Assembly: GCA_002413095.1 (NCBI GenBank)
Contig: DHWI01000074.1
Coordinates: forward strand, 1 to 6,377
Source of the DNA: Thermoleophilia bacterium UBA5186
GTDB lineage: Bacteria; Actinomycetota; Thermoleophilia; Gaiellales; Gaiellaceae
Length of the DNA stretch: 6,377 bases
Reading direction: 5' to 3'
In this document: positions 1 through 5,982 of the stretch, one piece after another
Layout: the number at the start of each line of letters is the position of its first letter
Position numbering within the stretch: position 1 is the stretch's first letter
Translations under genes and position numbers: made by a program
Notes under the pieces: model-generated
Seen by the model: only the letters and a program-made list of their open reading frames with translations
What the model was told of the DNA's origin: nothing
The model's database searches: none

Positions 1-1
1 C

Positions 2-157
2 TACGGCCAGACGACCGTGATGGTCACGCATGAGCCGAACGCCGCCGCGATCGCCGACCGCATCCTCTTCCTGGCAGACGGCCGAATCGTGCGCGATCTC
101 GCCGGCGCGAGCGCCCCGGACGTCCTCACTGTGATGAACGAGCTCGGCGAGCCGTGA
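2..157 (+). CDS. ABC transporter ATP-binding protein, 3' end only (MacB/LolD-type)
   Basis: This is the C-terminal 51 residues of an ATP-hydrolysing subunit whose start lies before the window. The visible part begins YGQTTVMVTHEP and continues with IADRILFLADGRIV. The first segment is the end of the last core beta strand followed by the H-loop (switch) histidine, codon 29-31, which contacts the ATP gamma-phosphate. The second is the typical D-x-I/V-x-x-L-x-D-G-R-I strand pair that follows it in the LolD/MacB/FtsE group of nucleotide-binding domains. Walker A, Walker B and the signature motif lie outside the window. The TGA stop at 155-157 overlaps the GTG start of the permease at 154 (GTGA), so the two are almost certainly translationally coupled and form one transporter acting at the cytoplasmic face of the membrane. 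The substrate cannot be told from this fragment. The family call is firm; the subfamily is inferred from the partner. Confidence 0.92.
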   Translation, partial: YGQTTVMVTHEPNAAAIADRILFLADGRIVRDLAGASAPDVLTVMNELGEP

Positions 158-2715
158 TCCGGATCGCGCTGAGGGGCCTGCTCGGACGCAAGCTCCGCAG
201 CGCGCTCACCGCCCTCGCGATCGTGCTCGGCGTGGCGATGATCAGCGGCACGTTCGTGCTCACCGACACGATCAACAGGGGCTTCCACACGATCTTCACG
301 CAGTCGTACAAGAACACCGACGTCGTGATCACGAGCAAGGTCGCCTTCGAGGGCAACAACGGCCCGACGACCGCGGCGCCGGGCTTTCCCCAAACAGTGC
401 TTGCGCGCGTCCGTGGCCTGCCCGACGTCGCCGCCGCCGCCGGCTCGGTCGCCGACCAGAACGCGAAGCTCGTCGACGCGGCCGGCAAGACGATCGGCGG
501 GAATGCGCCCAGCCTCGCCTTCGGGATCGACCCCAGGGAGCAGCGGTTCAACCCGCTCTCGCTCGTGCGCGGCAGCTGGCCGTCGAACGGCGGCGAGACC
601 GCGATCGACACCGCCACCGCGAAGAAAAAGCACTTCAACGTCGGGGACGAGATCGGAGTCCTGACCCACGCCGGCGTGAAGCACTTCCGGATCACCGGCA
701 TCACAGAGTTCGCCTCGGTCAGCTCGATCGGCGGCGCGACGATCGCCGTATTCGATCTGGCCACGGGCCAGCGGTTGCTCGCCAAAGTCGGCGAGCTCGA
801 CGTGATTCGAGTAGCCGGAAAGCCCGGCGTGACCACGAAGAAGCTTCTCTCCGAGGTTCGGCCGCTCCTGCCCCCGACAGCGCAGGCGCGTGACGCAGGC
901 GCACAGGCGAAGCAGGACGAGAAGGGCGTCTCGTCGTTCACCGGGTTCCTGCAGAAGGCGCTGCTCGCGTTCGCGGGCGTCGCACTCTTCGTCGGCGCGT
1001 TCGTGATCGCGAACACGCTCTCGATCACGATCGCCCAGCGCGCGCGCGAGTTCGCGACCATCCGGACGATCGGCGGCTCGCGGCGTCAGATCCTCGCCTC
1101 GGTCGTTTTGGAGGCGCTCGCCGTCGGCGTCCTCGCCTCGATCGTCGGTCTCTTCGCCGGTCTGGGACTCGCGCGCGGGCTCACGTGGGTCTTCTCGAAG
1201 GCGAACCTGGATCTCCCCCAGGGCTCGACCGTGTTCGCGCCGCGGACGATCGTGGTCAGCCTGCTCGTCGGAATCCTCGTGACGCTGGTCGCGAGCCTTC
1301 GCCCCGCCCTGCGGGCGACACGGGTCCCCCCGATCGCCGCCGTGCGCGAGGGCGCCGTCCTGCCGCCGTCCCGCCTGGCCCGCTTTGGACCGCTGACCGG
1401 AAGTCTTGTGATCGCGCTCGGCGTCGGGCTGCTCGCTCTCGGCGCGTTCCGTCACGGACTGTCGGTCGCGCAGCACTTGCTGTTCATGGGCGGAGGCGTC
1501 CTGCTGCTCTTCGTCGGCGTCGCGATCTTCGCGCCCACTCTCGTGCCGCCGCTTGCCAGCGCGCTCGGCTGGCCCGCGTCCCGCATCGGCGGCGCTGCCG
1601 GCGTGCTCGCGCGCGAGAACACGATGCGAAACCCGAGCCGCACTGCGTCGACCGCGGCCGCGCTGATGATCGGCCTCGCCCTGGTCACATTCGTGACCGT
1701 GTTCGCGCAAGGCCTGCGCGGAGGCTTCGAGGGCGCGGTGAACGAGCTCTTCCACGCCGACTATGCGCTGGCGTCGAGCAACTTCGCTCCGATCAGCTCC
1801 GGCGCGGCGGCGGCCGCCTCCAAGGCGCCCGGAGTGGTCGTCGTCTCGGCGCTCCGAGCGGGGTCGGCACGGGTGTTCGGAAGCACGGAGAACGTGAGCG
1901 CGGCTGACCCGAACATGAGCAAGGTTCTGCGTGTGCGCTGGTACCGCGGCTCGCCTGCTGTGCCCGCGCAGCTGGGCGCCGACGGCGCGTTCGTCGAGAA
2001 GAAGTACGCGAAGAAGCACCACCTGTCGATCGGCTCGCCGCTCGACATCGAGACGACCACCGGCAAAGTGCTTCACCTCCGGATCAAGGGGATCTTCCAG
2101 GAGCCGAAGGGCGGCTCGCCGTTCGGCACGGTGACGATCTCCACTCAGGCCTTCGACGCGAACTACCCGACACCGGCCGACCAGATGGCGCTGATCGACA
2201 TGAAGGGCGGCATCACTCCGGAGAACACGGCGGCGCTCCAGCGTGCGATCGGCTCGTTCCCCGATGCGAAGGTCGAGACCGAGTCGCAGTTCAAGCACGA
2301 GCAGGAGAAGTTCATCCTCCAGATCCTGAACCTGCTCTACGTGCTACTCGGCCTTTCGGTGATCATCAGCCTGTTCGGGATCGTGAACACGCTCGTGCTG
2401 ACCGTCTTCGAGCGCACCCGTGAGCTCGGGATGCTGCGCGCGGTCGGCATGACCCGGCGGCAAGTCCGCCGGATGATCCGGCACGAGAGCATCCTCACCG
2501 CGCTGATCGGCGGCGTGCTCGGGATCGTCGTCGGCGTGTTCCTCGGCTTCCTGATCTCGCGGGCGCTCGAGAGCCAGGGGATCATTTTCGCCGTCCCGTA
2601 CGGGCGGCTCGGCATCTTCTTCCTGGCCTCGATCTTCGTCGGCCTCGTGGCGGCGATCTTCCCGGCCCGCCGCGCCGCGCGGCTCAACGTGCTCGAAGCG
2701 CTCCAGTACGAATAA
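154..2715 (+). CDS. FtsX/MacB-family ABC transporter permease, duplicated form
   Basis: This 853-residue integral membrane subunit pairs with the upstream ATPase. By eye it has about ten membrane segments: near residues 17-37, 270-292, 318-342, 365-385, 415-431, 442-464, 500-520, 725-750, 780-803 and 820-838. The first extracytoplasmic MacB-like domain spans about 38-268 and the second about 521-724. Two FtsX-like permease cores follow them, at about 270-395 and 728-850. Each core carries the same cytoplasmic coupling-helix pattern after its first helix: RAREFATIRTIGGSRRQI (297-313) and RTRELGMLRAVGMTRRQV (754-771). This shows an internal duplication. Helices near 415 and 442 form the linker. 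The GTG start at 154 overlaps the ATPase stop, and the N-terminus (IALRGLLGRKLRSALTALAIVLGVAMISG) matches the usual start of such permeases: a basic amphipathic segment, then the first helix. These proteins move lipids, lipoproteins, peptides or drugs outward, or transmit force, rather than importing solutes. The substrate here is unknown. Confidence 0.95.
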   Translation: MIRIALRGLLGRKLRSALTALAIVLGVAMISGTFVLTDTINRGFHTIFTQSYKNTDVVITSKVAFEGNNGPTTAAPGFPQTVLARVRGLPDVAAAAGSVADQNAKLVDAAGKTIGGNAPSLAFGIDPREQRFNPLSLVRGSWPSNGGETAIDTATAKKKHFNVGDEIGVLTHAGVKHFRITGITEFASVSSIGGATIAVFDLATGQRLLAKVGELDVIRVAGKPGVTTKKLLSEVRPLLPPTAQARDAGAQAKQDEKGVSSFTGFLQKALLAFAGVALFVGAFVIANTLSITIAQRAREFATIRTIGGSRRQILASVVLEALAVGVLASIVGLFAGLGLARGLTWVFSKANLDLPQGSTVFAPRTIVVSLLVGILVTLVASLRPALRATRVPPIAAVREGAVLPPSRLARFGPLTGSLVIALGVGLLALGAFRHGLSVAQHLLFMGGGVLLLFVGVAIFAPTLVPPLASALGWPASRIGGAAGVLARENTMRNPSRTASTAAALMIGLALVTFVTVFAQGLRGGFEGAVNELFHADYALASSNFAPISSGAAAAASKAPGVVVVSALRAGSARVFGSTENVSAADPNMSKVLRVRWYRGSPAVPAQLGADGAFVEKKYAKKHHLSIGSPLDIETTTGKVLHLRIKGIFQEPKGGSPFGTVTISTQAFDANYPTPADQMALIDMKGGITPENTAALQRAIGSFPDAKVETESQFKHEQEKFILQILNLLYVLLGLSVIISLFGIVNTLVLTVFERTRELGMLRAVGMTRRQVRRMIRHESILTALIGGVLGIVVGVFLGFLISRALESQGIIFAVPYGRLGIFFLASIFVGLVAAIFPARRAARLNVLEALQYE

Positions 2716-4086
2716 CTACTCGCCGCTGAACGTCTCGGGCGTGCGCGTGAACGGGTAGGTCGCGAAGTACACCCGCGTGACCGAACCGTCGTCGCCGCGC
2801 AAGATCCGCAGTTGCTCGCCGCGCTCGGAGCCCGTGATCGCTCGGTAGCGGTCGGCGTCCTCGCGTCGGAAGCGGGTCGGCACCACGGGGTCGGGAGTCT
2901 CCGGCTTCGCGACCAGCTCGCCCCCTTTCCAGCGGAAGACCCATTCGCCGCCCTCCGACCACCAGCGCCCGAGTACTCCCTCCAGCTCCGGCGGGGCCGG
3001 GTCGCGTACGCGCCACGACTCCGGTTCGGCCGGAAACGCCTCGGCCGCTTTGACGGCGAGCTTCAGCGCGAGGTCCTGCACACCCTGCGCGGCACCGGAG
3101 TTGGTCAGGAGGACCGCCCCGGTCCCTTCCTTGCGAGACGCGACGACCATCGCCAGGAACCCGGGCATGGCGCCCCCGTGCCCCGCGAAGATCCGCTCGC
3201 CCTCGCGGAAGAGCTGCAAGCCCAGCCCGAAGCCGAGCTTCCAAGCCTCGATGTCGACCATGGTCTGGAACGTCTGCATCTCCTCGACCGTGTCTCCCGA
3301 GAGCACGTCCGGGTTCGGGTCGGAGAAGAACGCCGCCCACCGGGCGAGGTCCGCGGGAGTGCTCCAGAGCGCCCCGGCCGCAGCGGTCGCCCCGATGTCG
3401 AGATCCGCCGGCTCCTCGTGGACGCTGTCCGCGTACGGATCGACGAAGTAGCCCTGGGCCGCGGGCGCCTGCTTGCGCACCGACGTGCGCGTCAGGCCGA
3501 GCGGCTGGAGGACGTGCTCGCCGAGGTACTGCTCCCACGGCCGGCCGGAGACGCGCGCGACGACCTCGCCGAGCAGCGCGAACGCCAGATTCGAGTAGTG
3601 GAAGTGCGAGCCGGGCGGGAGCACCTGCTCGGCCTCCGCGGACGACCGCAGGAACTCGTCACCCTCGGTGAACCGCATCGTCTCCCAGACGTCCCCCGGC
3701 GGCTCGCGCTGGAGGCCGGACGAGTGCGAGAGCATCCGGCGGATCGTCGACTTGTGCGGCACACCGTCGAGGTGCCAGTCGAGCGGATCCTCGAGATCGA
3801 GCTTGCCCGCGTCGCGGAGCTGCATGATCGCCACGGCGGTGAAGGTCTTCGTGATCGAGCCGATCCGGTACTGATGATCCGGAGTCGCCTCGTCACCGGT
3901 CTCCGCGTTCGCGACGCCGACGGTCTCGCCCCAGACGATCTCGCCGCGGCGCGCGACCGCCGCGCTCACGCTGGGCGCGGGCCATTCGGACTGTGCTCCG
4001 CGGACGAGAGCGGACAGCTCCGCCCGCAGGGACTCAGGCGCGGCCGCGGACGCCGCTGGTGGACCTTGGTCGGGCCGACCGGTCAT
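2716..4086 (-). CDS. Beta-lactamase-family (class C-like) serine hydrolase, probably cytoplasmic
   Basis: This is a 456-residue penicillin-recognising-fold enzyme. The three active-site motifs are present and correctly spaced: S77-I-T-K80 (nucleophile and general base, in RIGSITKTFTA), Y164-S-N166 (in FHYSNLAFALLGEV) and H303-G-G305 (in FAGHGGAMPGFLAMV), the H-x-G replacement for KTG in the esterase/D-aminopeptidase branch. The catalytic domain covers about 20-345. About 90 residues follow (365-456, starting LEGVLGRWWSEGGEWVFRW) that look like a small beta-rich C-terminal domain of the kind seen in D-aminopeptidase-like members. No signal peptide or lipobox is visible, so it probably acts in the cytoplasm, unlike secreted beta-lactamases. 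The ATG at 4086 was chosen because it sits one base after the ltaE stop. A TTG at 4137 would also be in frame but would overlap ltaE by 50 bases and adds no recognisable domain. No Shine-Dalgarno sequence precedes the ATG, so translation probably depends on coupling. The substrate (ester, D-peptide or amide) is not deducible; a resistance role is unlikely. Confidence 0.9.
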   Translation of the reverse strand: MTGRPDQGPPAASAAAPESLRAELSALVRGAQSEWPAPSVSAAVARRGEIVWGETVGVANAETGDEATPDHQYRIGSITKTFTAVAIMQLRDAGKLDLEDPLDWHLDGVPHKSTIRRMLSHSSGLQREPPGDVWETMRFTEGDEFLRSSAEAEQVLPPGSHFHYSNLAFALLGEVVARVSGRPWEQYLGEHVLQPLGLTRTSVRKQAPAAQGYFVDPYADSVHEEPADLDIGATAAAGALWSTPADLARWAAFFSDPNPDVLSGDTVEEMQTFQTMVDIEAWKLGFGLGLQLFREGERIFAGHGGAMPGFLAMVVASRKEGTGAVLLTNSGAAQGVQDLALKLAVKAAEAFPAEPESWRVRDPAPPELEGVLGRWWSEGGEWVFRWKGGELVAKPETPDPVVPTRFRREDADRYRAITGSERGEQLRILRGDDGSVTRVYFATYPFTRTPETFSGE

Positions 4087-4087
4087 T

Positions 4088-5176
4088 TCAGACGGGTCGA
4101 CGAGCAGAGCCCGCCGACCCTGAGAGCGGCGCCGCAAGCGGCGCCTTGGCCCCCAAGGCGCGCGGGATCAACTCGATCGCGCGGTCGATGTCCTCGTCGG
4201 ACACGTCCAGATGAGTCACAGCCCGGAGCTTCGTGGGATGGATCGTCCCGGAGAGGCCCACTCCGTGCTCGGCCAGCCGCGCGAGCGCCTCGGCCTTCGT
4301 CAGCCCGAGGGTCACGACGTCGATCTGGACGAAGTTCGTCTCCACCGCCTCGAGCTCGATCGGCAGCCCCGCCTCCGCGAGTCCCTCGGCGAGCCGCCGC
4401 GCCCGGGCGTGATCCTCCGCCAGCCGCTCGACGTGGTGGTCGAGCGCGTAGACGGCGGCGGCCGCGACGATCCCCGCCTGTCGCATCGCGCCGCCGAACA
4501 GGTGCTTGGCCCGCCGAGCCTTCACCATCAGCTCCTGCGAACCGGCGACAACGGAGCCGAGCGGACAGCCGAGCCCTTTCGAGAAGCAGATCGTGACCGT
4601 GTCGAACAAGCCGCCGATCCGCGCCGCCGGAACGCCGCTCGCGGTCGCCGCGTTGAGAATCCGCGCGCCGTCGAGGTGCACGGCGAGCCCGTGCTCGCGC
4701 GCCGCCTTCGTCACCGCCTCGACCTCCTCGAGCGGCCACACGCGACCGCCCGCGCTGTTGTGCGTGTTCTCGAGCGTGACGAGGCGCGTGCGCGGCGAGT
4801 GGCCGCTCGCGTGGTCGCGCACGGAGCCGCGAATCTGCTCCGGCGTGAGCCGTCCGGCATGGCCGGGAAGCGCCCGCATGACCAGCCCCGAGAGCGCAGC
4901 CGGGCCGCCCTGCTCGGAGATCATGATGTGCGAGTCCTCCTCCGCGAGCAGCTCGTCGCCTGGCTCGGTGAGGATCCTGACCGCGATCTGATTCGCCATC
5001 GTCGCGGTCGGCAGGAAGACCGCAGCCTCCTGGCCGAGCAGCGCGGCGGCGCGCTCCTCCAGCTCGATGACGGTCGGGTCCTCGCGCTTCTGCTCGTCGC
5101 CGACGACGGCGTTCGCGATCGCCTGACGCATGCCGGGCGTCGGCTGCGTGAGCGTGTCCGACCTGAGCTCGATCAC
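4088..5176 (-). CDS. ltaE: Low-specificity L-threonine aldolase (PLP enzyme)
   Basis: This 362-residue fold-type I PLP enzyme cleaves L-threonine and L-allo-threonine to glycine and acetaldehyde in the cytoplasm. The N-terminus IELRSDTLTQPTPGMRQA is the family hallmark and fixes the GTG start at 5176. Other visible elements are H83 in EEDSHIMISEQGG (ring-stacking histidine position), H126 before RTRLVTLENTHNSAGG, HLDGAR at 167-172 (D169 for the pyridine nitrogen, R172 for the substrate carboxylate), the Schiff-base lysine K200 in CFSKGLGCPLGSV, and R318 before THLDVS. These match the active-site set known from the E. coli enzyme with small offsets, so it should be active. An AGGA Shine-Dalgarno sequence lies seven bases upstream, inside mrp, whose TGA ends one base before the GTG. 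After about residue 338 the protein carries a variable Ala/Ser/Pro/Arg tail that coincides with two DNA hairpins. It is the second gene of the three-gene operon. Confidence 0.95.
   Translation of the reverse strand: MIELRSDTLTQPTPGMRQAIANAVVGDEQKREDPTVIELEERAAALLGQEAAVFLPTATMANQIAVRILTEPGDELLAEEDSHIMISEQGGPAALSGLVMRALPGHAGRLTPEQIRGSVRDHASGHSPRTRLVTLENTHNSAGGRVWPLEEVEAVTKAAREHGLAVHLDGARILNAATASGVPAARIGGLFDTVTICFSKGLGCPLGSVVAGSQELMVKARRAKHLFGGAMRQAGIVAAAAVYALDHHVERLAEDHARARRLAEGLAEAGLPIELEAVETNFVQIDVVTLGLTKAEALARLAEHGVGLSGTIHPTKLRAVTHLDVSDEDIDRAIELIPRALGAKAPLAAPLSGSAGSARRPV
4128..4161 (-). repeat. Two overlapping, mutually exclusive hairpins near the 3' end of ltaE
   Basis: A perfect 9-bp inverted repeat, GCGCCTTGG (4141-4149) and CCAAGGCGC (4153-4161), is separated by three C residues. 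Partly overlapping it, GGCGCCGC (4128-4135) and GCGGCGCC (4138-4145) form a second inverted repeat around AA. Both stems need 4141-4145, so an mRNA could form only one at a time. They encode the variable tail of LtaE (about residues 339-350) and lie roughly 40-75 bases before the start of the serine hydrolase. There is no T-run on either side, so this is not a standard intrinsic terminator. A role in processing or tuning the downstream gene is only an inference; simple GC-rich composition is an alternative. Confidence 0.4.
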
Positions 5177-5177
5177 G

Positions 5178-5960
5178 TCACGATCCTAGTCTGGCGACAA
5201 GAGACTCCGCGGCGGCGCCGAAAGCGGCCGCCGATGCGCTGTCCGGCGCCGCGAGGAGCGCCGGCGTCCCGTCCTCCCCCGCCCGCGCGACCCGGGGATC
5301 GAGCGGGATCATGGCGAGCCGCTCGACCCCGAGCGCCCAGATCGACCGCTCCTCGCGCACGCGTGGGAAGACCTCGGTCTCCTCGCCGCAGTGCGGGCAC
5401 ACGAATGCGCTCATGTTCTCGACAGCGCCGAGGACGGGAACCTCGTGCTCTTCCAGCAAGGAGAGCAGCTTCTTGGCATCGAGGTGCGCGACGTCCTGGG
5501 GCGTGACGACGACGACAGCGCCGGTGAGGGGCACCTCCTCGAGCACGTGGCGCTGCAGCTCGGTCGTGCCCGGCGGGAGATCCAGCACGAGGATGTCGGG
5601 CGCACCCCAGTCGACGTCGAAGACGAGCTGGCGTACCGCGAAGGGAAGCGTCTGCTCCATCCACGGGAAGCCCTGCTGCTCGCCGAGTAGGAAGCCGACG
5701 GACATCAGCTTGATGCCGAACCGCTCCACCGGGTCGAGCGACTGCTGCCCGCGGCGCCAGAGCGACCAGCTCGTGGCGGCTTCGCGCCGGGTGAGCCCGA
5801 CCATCACAGGGATGTCCGGCCCGTAGACGTCCGCGTCGAGCAGAGCGACGCTCCGCCCGCGCTGCGCGAGCGCGACCGCCACGTTCAGGCTGACCGTCGA
5901 CTTGCCGACGCCGCCCTTCCCGCTCGCCACCGCGACGATGTGCTTCGCCGGAGCGTCCAC
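5178..5960 (-). CDS. mrp: Mrp/ApbC-family P-loop ATPase, Fe-S cluster carrier (short form without MIP18 domain)
   Basis: This 260-residue protein belongs to the Mrp/NBP35 group of deviant Walker A ATPases, which bind a shared [4Fe-4S] cluster as dimers and pass it to target proteins. Visible motifs are SGKGGVGKST (13-22) with the signature lysine K15, LDADVYGPDIP (41-51, switch I), DLPPGT (127-132, switch II) and ENMSAFVCPHCGEE, with the CxxC cluster ligands C188 and C191. The usual N-terminal MIP18/DUF59 domain is missing: GTG 5960 is the first start codon after an in-frame TAG at 5970-5972, so no longer version exists. Two family motifs deviate: the W-R-G-P stretch reads WMEQ (100-103), and PPGTGD reads PPGTTE (129-134). 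The core is intact and likely functional, but it may be a paralogue with a special client. No Shine-Dalgarno sequence precedes the start. It leads the operon with ltaE and is divergent from rlmN, itself an Fe-S enzyme. Confidence 0.93.
   Translation of the reverse strand: MDAPAKHIVAVASGKGGVGKSTVSLNVAVALAQRGRSVALLDADVYGPDIPVMVGLTRREAATSWSLWRRGQQSLDPVERFGIKLMSVGFLLGEQQGFPWMEQTLPFAVRQLVFDVDWGAPDILVLDLPPGTTELQRHVLEEVPLTGAVVVVTPQDVAHLDAKKLLSLLEEHEVPVLGAVENMSAFVCPHCGEETEVFPRVREERSIWALGVERLAMIPLDPRVARAGEDGTPALLAAPDSASAAAFGAAAESLVARLGS
5184..5187 (-). promoter_or_regulatory. Ribosome binding site of ltaE, inside the end of mrp
   Basis: On the minus strand AGGA is followed by seven bases (TCGTGAC) and then the GTG at 5176. 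It supports this start and allows independent initiation as well as coupling to the mrp stop one base upstream. It is the clearest Shine-Dalgarno sequence in the minus-strand operon. Confidence 0.6.
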
Positions 5961-5966
5961 GCGTCG

Positions 5967-5977
5967 AAGCTACCGTA
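5967..5977 (-). promoter_or_regulatory. Putative -10 element(s) for the mrp-ltaE-hydrolase operon
   Basis: Read on the minus strand, two overlapping TAnnnT hexamers occur. TAGCTT (5972-5967) is followed by six bases and then the GTG of mrp at 5960, again the leaderless spacing. TACGGT (5977-5972) would start transcription near 5965 and leave a leader of about five bases. They share bases with the plus-strand -10 element of rlmN, so both genes would be driven from one tiny bidirectional promoter. No convincing -35 box is seen inside rlmN. Which hexamer is used cannot be settled from sequence alone. Confidence 0.4.
5971..5976 (+). promoter_or_regulatory. Putative -10 element for rlmN, leaderless transcript
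   Basis: The hexamer TACCGT fits the TAnnnT consensus of actinobacterial -10 elements. It is followed by six bases (AGACGG) and then the ATG of rlmN at 5983. That spacing would put the transcription start on or within a base of the A of the ATG, giving a leaderless mRNA. No good -35 hexamer is visible 16-18 bases upstream, which is common for this promoter class. The call rests on a short motif and its position; there is no expression evidence. Confidence 0.45.
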
Positions 5978-5982
5978 GACGG

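Noticed and set aside
1..2298. A stop-free frame of 765 codons on the minus strand opposite the ABC transporter genes.
   Set aside because: Its translation is dominated by Arg, Glu, Asp, Ala and Gly with no domain. It is the mirror of a strongly supported permease frame and is expected from G/C-rich third codon positions.
4087..4137. An upstream TTG start for the serine hydrolase at 4137.
   Set aside because: It would overlap ltaE by 50 bases and adds 17 residues without similarity to the family start. The ATG at 4086 repeats the one-base junction seen between mrp and ltaE.
4128..4161. An intrinsic terminator within the operon.
   Set aside because: The hairpins are strong but no T-run follows on either strand, and they lie inside coding sequence just before a coupled gene.
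2812..4596. A 594-codon open frame on the plus strand across the hydrolase and ltaE.
   Set aside because: It is a low-complexity Arg/Pro/Ala-rich translation crossing two real genes with complete catalytic motifs on the other strand.
4211..5506. A 431-codon plus-strand frame over ltaE and mrp.
   Set aside because: It has the same composition bias, no recognisable domain, and runs over the boundary of two clear minus-strand genes.
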